64,000 nucleotides of DNA. Origin: CAIWTU01 sp963815135 (GTDB lineage: Bacteria; Desulfobacterota; Desulfuromonadia; Geobacterales; Geobacteraceae). A model generated the notes under the pieces. That model was given only the letters and a program-made list of their open reading frames with translations, searched no databases and was not told where the DNA came from. Below, piece after piece: positions 38,407-46,728 of this stretch (position 1 is the first letter of the stretch; each line of letters starts with the position of its first letter). The position numbers were made by a program, and so were the translations under genes. The stretch is from positions 186,001-250,000 of the forward strand of contig CAWFFO010000008.1 of the NCBI GenBank assembly GCA_963815135.1, written 5' to 3'.

Positions 38407-39300
38407 CAGTTTCTCCCGGGCCCGGCCTCCAGCGTTTCCGGAGGCACTGTTTCAAGCATTGCGGAAAAATCCGCAAACAACTTTTCCCTTTTCTCTTTAA
38501 TACTATAACATAGTTGCTCTTTTGCCGGAGCCGGCAAATCAGATTCCAGAATTATCCCGTCGAATACATCCATATCATGCATTCTACCCAGCACATCCTG
38601 GTATCCCTTGACCGCGGAATGGATCTCCCCGTAGTGATCACCTGCAAGAAAAGAGAGAATTTCCAGTCTGTAACGATAATGCTTCATGGCAATTCGTAAA
38701 AGATGCTGCGAGTCGGACTCTCCCGCCTGTCTTGAAGCCGGAACAAGCCTCGTCACTTCTGAAAGCCTTTCAAGGAGTGCGGTCCGGGCGAAGTCGCCAA
38801 GCGGGGCAAGGAGATCCACGCCCGGCGGCGCTTGTCTGAACAGCAATGGAGCATTGACCGAGCTGCGATAATGGTCGTACAGCGTCGGAGATACGATCTC
38901 CGGCAGACCCTTTTTCAACTTCCTGATTGACTTTTTTTCTTTTTTCCTTAAACCGGCCAAGCAGCTTTTCCAACCCGTCGCGACCGGACTGGTCGACTTC
39001 TTCGGAAAGTGCCGAGAAGAAAAGAATTGCTTCATCGGTGTTGCGGATATCCCCCAACAGTCTTGTAACCCGCCTGATCTTTTTTACAATGGGAAGGATG
39101 AATTCCGGCGGGTAGCATGGCGCGAACAGCGCCAATCCCTCGCGCAACCTGCGGGAAGCGACTCTCAGGTCATGAATGTCATCCGGTTCGAAATTTTCCA
39201 GGACCTTGTCCGTACGCCTGAAAAAATCATCTCCCCTTTCATGAAGGAGAGCCCTTGCGGCAATCCACAACGGCGTATTTTCATCTACGGCTTGTGTCAC
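38403..39300 (-). CDS. CHAD-domain protein, frameshifted at an A-run
   Basis: CHAD domains are alpha-helical, histidine-rich modules that bind polyphosphate. The N-terminal part has IHDLRVASRRLREGLALFAP and VTRLLGDIRNTDEAI, the canonical H-x-x-R-V-x-x-R-R-L-R motif. The second half has HLLRIAMKHYRYRLEIL and VLGRMHDMDVF, the repeated helix pair. The two halves lie in different frames joined at an A7 run (plus strand T-run near 38932): six A would join FKEKRKK to SIRKLKKGLPEI and give 299 codons. It overlaps the genes on both sides by four bases. The homopolymer could be a sequencing error or a genuine slippery site. Confidence 0.85.
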
Positions 39301-39821
39301 TTATAGACTTTCTTCAATGATTTTCTGGCTTTTCTCATTATTTTGCCGATTTCAGCCAGCCCGCTGTCTGAAAGAACGGAAATTCTGTTTTCGGCCTTTA
39401 CCAATCCCTTCCCCGCCTTTTTTGCCCTGGCGGGGAGTTTGCCCTCTATCTTTTCCAGCGACAGGATAAACTTCCGGATCTCCTTTTCCACTTTGTCGCC
39501 CTTTTTGCCGGTAATTTCTTCCTGGAACCGCTCTCTCAATTCAAGAGCCAGGTCGTTTATCCGCGTCTTCATTGATGCGGCCAGGCTCTTCAACTCTTCA
39601 ATTTTCTCGTCCCGGCTCTTTTTCTCCTCTTCAGCCAACAAGGCTGCCTGGGCAATTATCTGCGACAGCATGCGTGGATTGACCCCGGGAATCTTGCGCA
39701 GGTCTTCCTCACCGGCGGCGGCAATCTTTGCCGGTGCATCGTAACCCGCTTCATAAAAACGCCTGGCAAGAATTTCACCTATTCCCTTGAGCTTTTGCAG
39801 TTCCCTGATTTGCCTTTTCAT
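39297..39821 (-). CDS. Helix-hairpin-helix coiled-coil protein
   Basis: 174 residues. The N-terminal 60 residues hold two HhH-like units (LQKLKGIGEILARRFYEAGY, EEDLRKIPGVNPRMLSQII), as in DUF4332/RadA-like proteins that bind DNA without sequence specificity. Residues about 60-120 are strongly charged coiled coil (EEEKKSRDEKIEELKS). The C-terminus is Lys-rich (KIMRKARKSLKKVYK). It overlaps the CHAD gene by ATGA and belongs to the polyphosphate operon. HhH plus a Lys-rich tail suggests a nucleoid- or polyphosphate-associated role, which is inference. Confidence 0.72.
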   Translation of the reverse strand: MKRQIRELQKLKGIGEILARRFYEAGYDAPAKIAAAGEEDLRKIPGVNPRMLSQIIAQAALLAEEEKKSRDEKIEELKSLAASMKTRINDLALELRERFQEEITGKKGDKVEKEIRKFILSLEKIEGKLPARAKKAGKGLVKAENRISVLSDSGLAEIGKIMRKARKSLKKVYK

Positions 39822-39884
39822 ATCCTGTCCTTTTCCTGACTTTATTGGGTCGATCTATGCTGAGCTGTTAGTGAAAATATCTTT

Positions 39885-40376
39885 TCATATGGCTTTGGTG
39901 AGCTTGCCGCCCGAGGCCAGCCATTTGAAAACCGCGGGTTGACCGGGTTCCTCAAGGTTGATGTTAAGCTTTACCGCCGATCCTTTTTTAAAGGCAAATC
40001 CCTCGGACAAAGAGAGAAGGGAAGTTACAATGCCGCCCAGGTCGGGTTCATGCCCGACAATCACGATTTCCCTGGCATCTTTGAAATTAGCCAGAAGCTG
40101 ACGCAACTCTTCAACTTCTACACCGGGAGCAAGTTCATCCGTCGCAATAAGCGGGCCTTTATAGGATATCGCCTCCGCGAGTATGTCCGCCGTCTGGACG
40201 GCCCTGATCAGGGGGCTGGTAAGGATCAGATCCGGATCTATGCCTTTGTCTTTCATGGTTTCCGCCGTACTTCTGAAAAACGACCTTCCTTCCGGTGTCA
40301 GGAATCTTGCCTCTTCCCGGACATCCGCCGACCTTTCGACGGCCGCCGCGTGTCGAACGATAATGAGCCTGGACAT
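39885..40376 (-). CDS. sixA: SixA-type phosphohistidine phosphatase
   Basis: 163 residues from ATG 40376; AAGGAAGG upstream supports this start over an earlier in-frame one. It is a histidine-phosphatase-superfamily protein with LIIVRHAAAVE (catalytic RHG/RHA motif), LILTSPLIRAVQTADIL (second Arg) and EIVIVGHEPDLGGIV (second catalytic His). The short form without the phosphoglycerate-mutase insert is typical of SixA. It is the first gene of the operon leading to ppk1, and its neighbours suggest a role in polyphosphate or phosphohistidine turnover. Confidence 0.88.
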   Translation of the reverse strand: MSRLIIVRHAAAVERSADVREEARFLTPEGRSFFRSTAETMKDKGIDPDLILTSPLIRAVQTADILAEAISYKGPLIATDELAPGVEVEELRQLLANFKDAREIVIVGHEPDLGGIVTSLLSLSEGFAFKKGSAVKLNINLEEPGQPAVFKWLASGGKLTKAI

Positions 40377-40651
40377 AATACCCGCCTTCCTTTTTCCGGT
40401 AATTGTTAAATAAACCAACAAATAACCATCTTGCAACATAAATGCAGCCTGTTAGGTCCGGATAATGAAAAATTCACACGATTGTAACATTCCCGCTCAG
40501 AGCAACGCTTGACCGACCGCAGGGGAAATTCCGACCTGATAATATTTTATCATTTCACTACGGGAGAACAAGAGACGGTGGCCGACAGGATAATGCAAAA
40601 GGGGAAGAAGCAGGGAAGTGATTTGGATGTAAAGGGCAGGATCAGAAGGAG

Positions 40652-40688
40652 AAAAAGACCCCCGGAAGCCGGGGACGGCGGCCGGGGG
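40652..40688 (-). terminator. Terminator after the small Cys protein gene
   Basis: On the minus strand, CCCCCGG (40688-40682) pairs with CCGGGGG (40665-40659) and is followed by TCTTTTTC. It lies 40 bp downstream of the stop of the 60-residue gene at 40729-40911. I see no gene in the remaining 40377-40651 stretch. Confidence 0.75.
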
Positions 40689-40728
40689 CTTAACATGGCG
40701 CCGCGGGGCGGCGCCGGTCCGGATTATT

Positions 40729-40911
40729 TCAGCCTTGAGTACAACCGGTGTGAACTGCCTTTCCCATATTGCTTTTGCTGGAAAAAGAGCTCTTCATCTC
40801 GGCGCCGCATGCGTACTGAACAATTTCCATTTTGAAATTCGGCATCTTGTCGATAATGGTATTGACAGCATCACTGCCGCAATCGATACATTGTCTGCGC
40901 AGGTTCTTCAT
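40729..40911 (-). CDS. Small Cys-containing protein, unknown function
   Basis: 60 residues. It starts MKNLRRQCIDCGSDAVNTII; four Cys (8, 11, 35, 57) include one CxxC, suggesting a small zinc ribbon or cluster-binding protein, though only one CxxC pair is clear. A strong AAAGAGGAG site eight bases before ATG and a dedicated terminator just downstream mark it as a real gene. No family was recognised. The composition is soluble, with no signal peptide. It is monocistronic, between sixA and msrB. Confidence 0.6.
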   Translation of the reverse strand: MKNLRRQCIDCGSDAVNTIIDKMPNFKMEIVQYACGAEMKSSFSSKSNMGKAVHTGCTQG

Positions 40912-41163
40912 TTTTTCTCCTCTTTCTTATCTTTCCTGAAATTTTCCCTTCACAGGGTATTCGCTGCCTGTTCAGTCCATAACTGCTCCGCCTGGGCGCG
41001 CATTTCCGCCGAAAAACTCCATTGTTCCCTTCAGACAGGTCCAGGATAACAGATGAAGTTTAAGACGGTGCAACATCCACGTAAAAATTACCCAACAATG
41101 GTTGATTGGCCGGCTCGATGGAGAGGGACAAACAGTTGCTGCGGGGACCATGTGGACTAAGGC

Positions 41164-41192
41164 AAAAAAATGGGGGAAGCTGAAGCTCCCCC
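41164..41192. terminator. GGGGG-AGCT hairpin with A/T run
   Basis: GGGGGA-AGCT pairs with AGCT-CCCCC, with a run of seven A on the 5' side, which would be a T-run on the minus strand. No minus-strand gene is seen immediately upstream, so its target is unclear. The surrounding gap 40912-41356 has no other feature I could support. Confidence 0.45.
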
Positions 41193-41356
41193 GTCGGATA
41201 GAAGCAGTTTATACTTGTGGATGAATAAAAATCAACATAAAAATCGCACGGGCAACAATTACATGATTTCTTTATCTTTATACTATCATTATCTTCATTT
41301 CAATCAGCCGTGGTAAGAGTTATAATAGGCGGAAAGAGAGACAAAGGAGGCCGTAT

Positions 41357-41902
41357 ATGAAATTCATGATAATTTCCGCAATACTGGCGATAGGACTGGC
41401 AGCGGGACTGGCCCTGTTCGGAAAGGCGGACAGCAAGCCGGCAACCGCTGCTGCGGCATCCCCCATAAAAGTTTATTCGGCGGAAAAGGGTAAATACATA
41501 ATGAGCAGTGAAGTCGTCAAAACCAGCGCTGAGTGGAAGAAAATACTGACCCCGGAGCAGTTTTACATCCTTCGTGAAAAGGGTACTGAACGTGCTTTCA
41601 GCAACATGTATTTCAACAATCACGATCACGGGGTTTACCGCTGTGCCGGCTGCGGACTGGACCTGTTCCGGTCCGAAGACAAATTTGATTCGGGCACCGG
41701 CTGGCCGAGCTTCACCAGGCCCATCGCAGCGGAAAATATAATAACAAAGGTCGATAACTCATTCTTCATGCACCGCACCGAGGTGCTCTGCCGCCGCTGC
41801 GGGGGACACCTGGGACACGTCTTCAATGACGGACCGAAACCGACCGGGCTGAGATACTGCATGAATTCGGCGGCATTGCTATTTGTCCCGACTCCGGAAT
41901 GA
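41357..41902 (+). CDS. msrB: Exported peptide-methionine (R)-S-oxide reductase MsrB
   Basis: 181 residues. An N-terminal hydrophobic signal or anchor (MIISAILAIGLAAGLALFG) precedes an MsrB domain. The domain has the zinc pairs CAGCG and CRRCG, the FDSGTGWPSFTRP block, GGHLGHVFNDGP, and the catalytic RYCMNSAAL with Cys rather than Sec. It reduces methionine-R-sulfoxide, here probably on periplasmic or membrane-face proteins. An AAAGGAGG-like site precedes ATG. It is transcribed alone. Confidence 0.92.
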   Translation: MKFMIISAILAIGLAAGLALFGKADSKPATAAAASPIKVYSAEKGKYIMSSEVVKTSAEWKKILTPEQFYILREKGTERAFSNMYFNNHDHGVYRCAGCGLDLFRSEDKFDSGTGWPSFTRPIAAENIITKVDNSFFMHRTEVLCRRCGGHLGHVFNDGPKPTGLRYCMNSAALLFVPTPE

Positions 41903-42095
41903 AGCCGTTTGCATTCCGCGTTAGATATTTTATAAATTTTAACTGGAAAATGTGGAGATGTAACAAACCTTACAAGCCCCCATTCATTTGTTCAGTATTG
42001 TCCATTGACCCGGTACAATCCCCCTCCAGAGTCTTAAACAGATCAATTGAAAAATATGACTTTCAGTCGATGAAAAGAAAAAAATCTAAAAAGAT

Positions 42096-42124
42096 TTGAC
42101 AATATTCAATTTTTTCTATATATT
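42096..42124 (+). promoter_or_regulatory. Consensus sigma-70 promoter
   Basis: TTGACA (42096-42101) and TATATT (42119-42124) are separated by exactly 17 AT-rich bases. The promoter lies 135 bp upstream of the CoADR fusion gene, leaving an untranslated leader of about 130 bases with no obvious riboswitch. The rest of the 41903-42259 gap shows no gene. Confidence 0.7.
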
Positions 42125-42259
42125 GAAATCAATATTTTTGTAATTCCTTGTTTTTATTGTGTAAATCAGGGAATTCAAGCAGAATTTTGAAAACAGTTAG
42201 TTGCGTACCAATGGCCTTTTTTACAAACCAATAACAACAAATATTCTTTGGAGGAACAT

Positions 42260-44722
42260 ATGGCAAAATACCTTATCGTGGGAGGCGTTGCGGCGGGCAT
42301 GTCGGCCGCGACACGGCTCAGGAGGCTGGACGAAACGGCCGAGATTATCGTCTTTGAGCGGGGAGATTATGTATCCTATGCCAATTGCGGGCTTCCCTAT
42401 TATGTGGGCGATGCGATAACGGAGCGCGAAAGGCTCGTGGTGCAGACCCCTCAGGCGTTCAGGGAATTGATGAATATTGAAGTACGCACCGGCAACGAGG
42501 TAATCGCCGTTCTTCCGCAGGGAAAGACCCTGCGGATAAAGGATGTCAAAGCCGGTCACGAATACGAGGAATCCTATGACAAGCTCCTCCTTGCAACCGG
42601 CGGTTCCCCGGTAAAACCTTCGATTCCCGGCTCCGATCATCCTGCGATCCATACCCTCTGGACAATTCCCGATTCGGACAAAATCCGGGCAATGGTCGAT
42701 GACGGCAATGTCAAATCCGCCCTGGTGGTGGGTGCCGGATTCATTGGACTGGAAATGGCCGAAAACCTCCACGCCAGAGGCATAGACGTCGTGGTGGTGG
42801 AAATGGCTAACCAGGCGCTGAATGTCATCGACTTTGAAATGGCCGCCATTGTCCACCGCGAAATGCGCATGAAAAAAGTCGGGCTTTACCTGGAAGACGG
42901 TGTATCCTCATTCGAAAACGGGAACGACGGCGCCGTCGTCGCTCATCTCACCAGCGGCAGAACCGTCTCCGCCGATCTGGTCCTGCTCTCCATCGGCGTA
43001 AAGCCGAACACCGGCTTCCTTGCCGATTCAGGCATCAGGCTCGGCGCCCGGGGGCATATCGATGTGGATGAAAACCTCAGGACAACCGACGAGTATATCT
43101 TCGCCGCCGGCGACGCCATCGAAGTGATGCACCCCATCACCAACCAGAAGATTGCCATTCCTCTGGCAGGCCCGGCCAACAAACAGGGGCGTATCGCCGC
43201 CGACAATATCCACGGCAGAACCCTCCGCGCATATAACGGCACCATGGGAACGGCAATAGCCAAGATCTTCGACCTTGCCGTGGGTATGACCGGCGCCAGC
43301 GAAAAATTCTGCAAGGCGAAGGGAATCCCCTATGATTCGGTCGTCATCCATCCCAACGACAGTGCTGGTTATTACCCCGGCGCCATGAAAATGAGCCTGA
43401 AACTTGTTTTCTCACCGGAAACCCGCAGGGTTCTCGGCGCCCAGGCAATCGGCTACGACGGTATAGACAAACGCATCGATGTTATCGCCACGGCCATCAA
43501 GGGCAATATGACAGTCGATGACCTCTCCGAAATCGAGCACGCCTACGCTCCCCCGTTCTCATCGGCCAAAGATCCCGTCAACATGGCCGGGTTTGCCGCA
43601 CAGAACATCCTCGACGGGCTTGTCAGGAGCACGAACTGGGAGTATGTGCACCAGGCCGATAAGTCGGAACTCTTTCTCCTCGACGTGCGCACGCCGGCTG
43701 AATTCGCAACAGGGACCATACCGGGGTCGGTCAATATTCCGCTGACAAATCTCCGCGAAAGAATTGCCGGGATACCGAAGGATAAAACAATAATTATTTT
43801 CTGCCGGGTGGGACTCATCGCATACAATGCCGCGCGCATTCTGGAAGCAAACAGCATTACCAACTATTATAATCTCTCCGGAGGCTACGAAACCTACCAC
43901 ATAGCGACAGCAACCCAGGACACCACCGGTGAAACTACAACGGAACAAAGCAAAGAAGGGAAAGAAAAAGGAATGTCGCCAGCAAGTGTGAACCCATCTA
44001 AAACAATAGAAGTCAATGCCTGCGGCCTGCAGTGCCCCGGCCCCGTCATGCGGCTCAAACAGGAAATGGACAGCCTCGCCACAGGTGAAGCGGTCTCCAT
44101 AACTGCCAGCGACCCCGGCTTCTACAGTGACGCTGCTTCATGGGCCAGGTCCACCGGCAACATCGTTCGCGACATCAGCATCGATAAAGGGATAGTGAAA
44201 GCCGTAATCGAAAAAGGCGGGGAAGCACCGTCCCCTGTCCCGGCTGCAGGCAACGACAAAACCATTATCGTTTTCTCCGGCGACCTGGACAAGGTCATAG
44301 CCAGTTTCGTCATCGCCAACGGCGCCTTGGCCATGGGCCGCAAGGTAACCATGTTCTTTACTTTCTGGGGCCTGAACGCGTTGCGAAAGCAGGACAAGGT
44401 GGGCGGGCTCGGCAAGAACATCATCGAGGCGGCCTTCGGCTGGATGATGCCGCGCGGCAGCAAAAAGCTTGCTCTTTCGAAGATGAACATGGGCGGAATC
44501 GGTGGAATGCTGATCAGGGGAATAATGAAAACCAAGAACGTACCGGCGCTGGAGGAAATGATGGCCTCGGCGATCCGGGGTGGCGCGAATCTCGTTGCCT
44601 GCCAGATGTCCATGGACCTGATGGGCATCCGCGCCGAAGAACTGATCGACGGTGTCCAGTACGGCGGCGTCGCTTCATACCTGGAAGCTTCGGAGCACGC
44701 TGACAATAATCTGTTTATCTAG
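42260..44722 (+). CDS. CoA-disulfide/persulfide reductase fused to rhodanese, TusA and DsrE-like domains
   Basis: 820 residues from ATG 42260 (TTGGAGG five bases upstream). Residues about 1-450 are a class III FAD pyridine-nucleotide disulfide reductase: YLIVGGVAAGMSAA, the active-site Cys in YANCGLPYYVGD, ALVVGAGFIGLEMAE, and FAAGDAIEVMH. Residues about 460-555 are a rhodanese with catalytic IFCRVGLIAYNAA. Residues about 580-655 are TusA-like, with NACGLQCPGPV. Residues about 665-820 are DsrE/F/H-like (IVFSGDLDKVIASFVIANG, LVACQMSMDLMG with a likely acceptor Cys). The chain could move persulfide sulfur between carriers. It has its own promoter and no operon partner. Confidence 0.92.
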   Translation: MAKYLIVGGVAAGMSAATRLRRLDETAEIIVFERGDYVSYANCGLPYYVGDAITERERLVVQTPQAFRELMNIEVRTGNEVIAVLPQGKTLRIKDVKAGHEYEESYDKLLLATGGSPVKPSIPGSDHPAIHTLWTIPDSDKIRAMVDDGNVKSALVVGAGFIGLEMAENLHARGIDVVVVEMANQALNVIDFEMAAIVHREMRMKKVGLYLEDGVSSFENGNDGAVVAHLTSGRTVSADLVLLSIGVKPNTGFLADSGIRLGARGHIDVDENLRTTDEYIFAAGDAIEVMHPITNQKIAIPLAGPANKQGRIAADNIHGRTLRAYNGTMGTAIAKIFDLAVGMTGASEKFCKAKGIPYDSVVIHPNDSAGYYPGAMKMSLKLVFSPETRRVLGAQAIGYDGIDKRIDVIATAIKGNMTVDDLSEIEHAYAPPFSSAKDPVNMAGFAAQNILDGLVRSTNWEYVHQADKSELFLLDVRTPAEFATGTIPGSVNIPLTNLRERIAGIPKDKTIIIFCRVGLIAYNAARILEANSITNYYNLSGGYETYHIATATQDTTGETTTEQSKEGKEKGMSPASVNPSKTIEVNACGLQCPGPVMRLKQEMDSLATGEAVSITASDPGFYSDAASWARSTGNIVRDISIDKGIVKAVIEKGGEAPSPVPAAGNDKTIIVFSGDLDKVIASFVIANGALAMGRKVTMFFTFWGLNALRKQDKVGGLGKNIIEAAFGWMMPRGSKKLALSKMNMGGIGGMLIRGIMKTKNVPALEEMMASAIRGGANLVACQMSMDLMGIRAEELIDGVQYGGVASYLEASEHADNNLFI

Positions 44723-45149
44723 TTTCAATCCGAAAGCTCCGAAAACGTCTCAAGAGCGGGGGCGGGGCTTTACCGGAGCAGACAGAACGGTTTTCATGCA
44801 AGCTGTCAATGCGAGGAGTAATGCCCGAACTGACTGTTTTTACTTTGTTCGGACAACAATGGTTCAGGATTACTGCTTGATTCGGGAAAGACGCGAACCT
44901 GGTCCGGCAGGTACTTTCCGGATGAAAACCAGTTAGCATCCGTAATTATATTAATCTCTCACAAAAGAAATGCCGGGGTTTTGCCGCAGCTTAATAGTAC
45001 ATATTTCGAGCAAGAAGGTAATTCGGGGGAAAGAGATCAAATCTTCTGTTTTTACTAACTTCTGGCGCTAAAGGTTCACTTTCACTATTTTTGCGGCAAA
45101 GCCCTGGTGCCGATCCATGCCATACACTTTCCAGGGGAAAAATTCTGCT
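44723..45149. other. Convergent intergenic region
   Basis: This 427-bp gap lies between the 3' ends of the CoADR fusion gene and the fdhD-mobA gene. I found no strong terminator, repeat or gene in it. Confidence 0.4.
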
Positions 45150-46586
45150 TCATGACTTTTTTGCCAGTTCTTCCCCTTCCTGATTCTCCTCCCTCATCTC
45201 CTCCCTGAATCGGAAGTATTCCTCCGGTGTGTTGATATTGCGGAAGGATGAAAACGCCGGGTCTATGGCGGCGATTTCTTCTTTTTTGACTACGGTTACC
45301 TTCTGCCAGTCCAGGCACTCGACAATCTTGCTGTTTCCCCTTGAGAGCGCTTCCTCCATCGCCGGCAGACATCCTTTTCCGTAAACGGCATGGAGGGGCT
45401 CCAGCCCGCCGTCGCTTTCAGGCAATACGACATCCTGCCCGTGTATATTTCCTGTCAGGCTCCTGATCAGCGATTCGTTCAGATAAGGCATATCACAGGC
45501 GACCACGAATATGTACGGAGTCATGCTCAGGCTGAGTCCGGCATGGATACCCGCCAGAGACCCCATTCCCGGGAACATGTCCGGCACCGTGCGGCAGGGG
45601 AGAAACTGGTACGATTCGGGGTTGTTGGTTACGATGATAACTTCGGGAAACAGCGCCGCAAGCTGCCGGTAAATACGTTCGATGAAAAGCTCCCCGCTGA
45701 AAGGGAGAAGCGCCTTGTTGCTCTTCATCCTGGTGGAGCTGCCTCCGGCCAGGATAACTGCAGTCACCCCGGCAATCCCTCCCTCGCTCGCTGCAACAGA
45801 AAGCGACTCCGGATGTGAATAGACATTGAACCCCGAACCGCGCAGGTAACCGATCAGGGTTATCCCCGCCTCATCCGCCAGGCGGACGGCAAGATCGGTG
45901 GGAGATGTGCGGGAGGCGATCAGGGACACTCCCAGCATAGCCGCTTTTGTTACCATTTCCGAAGATACCCTGCCCGAGGTAATTATGACTTTGCCCGTAA
46001 GGTCGATTCCCTTGAAGAGCGCTTCCCCGGCCAGACGGTCAATGGTATTGTGTCGGCCTATATCCTCACTGTAGAGGAGAATGGTACGGCCCTCGCACAG
46101 CGCCGCGGAATGTATCCCCCCCGATTTCCTGTATTCGTCGGCAAGCCGTGCAAGCTGGTCCATGAGGGCATAAAGGTCTTCCGGGGCAAATTTCAGATCC
46201 CTTTTTTCCGGATGCTTTTCCAGCAGATTCATTTTCTGATGAAGATTGAAGGTTATGCCCGTACCGCAGCCAGAGGTAAACGCGGGCTTTAGCTTTTCCG
46301 GCAGCTCCCCCTTGATGATGACGTTGGCGACCCCGAAATCCTCGCAGACACTGAGCATCTGGAAATCGTCGATGCTTTCCACGAAACCCTGCAGCCTGAG
46401 AAATCCGGCAACCAGGCAGCGCAGATCATGGGGAGAAGATATGAGGGTCGCCAGTTCCCGTCCGTTTACTATCAGGGAAAGGGGGAATTCCCTGACCGGC
46501 TCATGCCCGGCAATGCACATCTTCCCCTTCTCAAACCTGAATACCGTTATTTCGCTTTTTTTTCCGTTTTTATGGGGTTTTTCCAT
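45150..46586 (-). CDS. fdhD: FdhD-MobA fusion protein
   Basis: 478 residues. The N-terminal ~265 are FdhD, the sulfur carrier required for formate dehydrogenase activity: PLSLIVNGRELATLISSPHDL, LVAGFLRLQG, ALCEGRTILLYSEDIGRHNTIDRLAG and VIITSGRVSSEMV. The usual CxxC is reduced to a single Cys in TSGCGTGITF. Residues about 275-478 are MobA-like: VILAGGSSTRMKSNKALLPFSG (nucleotide-binding), DMFPGMGSLAGIHAGLS, VACDMPYLNESL and a terminal RNINTPEEYF. Fusion joins cofactor nucleotidylation (Mo-bis-MGD) to sulfuration. It lies at the downstream end of the formate dehydrogenase gene group, same strand. Confidence 0.93.
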   Translation of the reverse strand: MEKPHKNGKKSEITVFRFEKGKMCIAGHEPVREFPLSLIVNGRELATLISSPHDLRCLVAGFLRLQGFVESIDDFQMLSVCEDFGVANVIIKGELPEKLKPAFTSGCGTGITFNLHQKMNLLEKHPEKRDLKFAPEDLYALMDQLARLADEYRKSGGIHSAALCEGRTILLYSEDIGRHNTIDRLAGEALFKGIDLTGKVIITSGRVSSEMVTKAAMLGVSLIASRTSPTDLAVRLADEAGITLIGYLRGSGFNVYSHPESLSVAASEGGIAGVTAVILAGGSSTRMKSNKALLPFSGELFIERIYRQLAALFPEVIIVTNNPESYQFLPCRTVPDMFPGMGSLAGIHAGLSLSMTPYIFVVACDMPYLNESLIRSLTGNIHGQDVVLPESDGGLEPLHAVYGKGCLPAMEEALSRGNSKIVECLDWQKVTVVKKEEIAAIDPAFSSFRNINTPEEYFRFREEMREENQEGEELAKKS

Positions 46587-46728
46587 ATGGCACCTGTAAA
46601 AGGCGGCTTCGCGAAGAAGCCGCCGACAGATATTTACTCTTTATTGTAACAAAACAGGCATGTTTTGGCCCTTATTTTCAACATTACCCGCCGAAACTGA
46701 AACTTATTCCGGGTAATGTGAAAACGGC

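Noticed and set aside
40509..40835. 108-codon plus-strand frame over the terminator of the small Cys gene
   Set aside because: Crosses a terminator hairpin and the antisense of a better-supported gene.
42125..42259. Riboswitch in the leader of the CoADR fusion gene
   Set aside because: The 130-base leader is AT-rich without any conserved aptamer core or terminator/anti-terminator pair that I could recognise.
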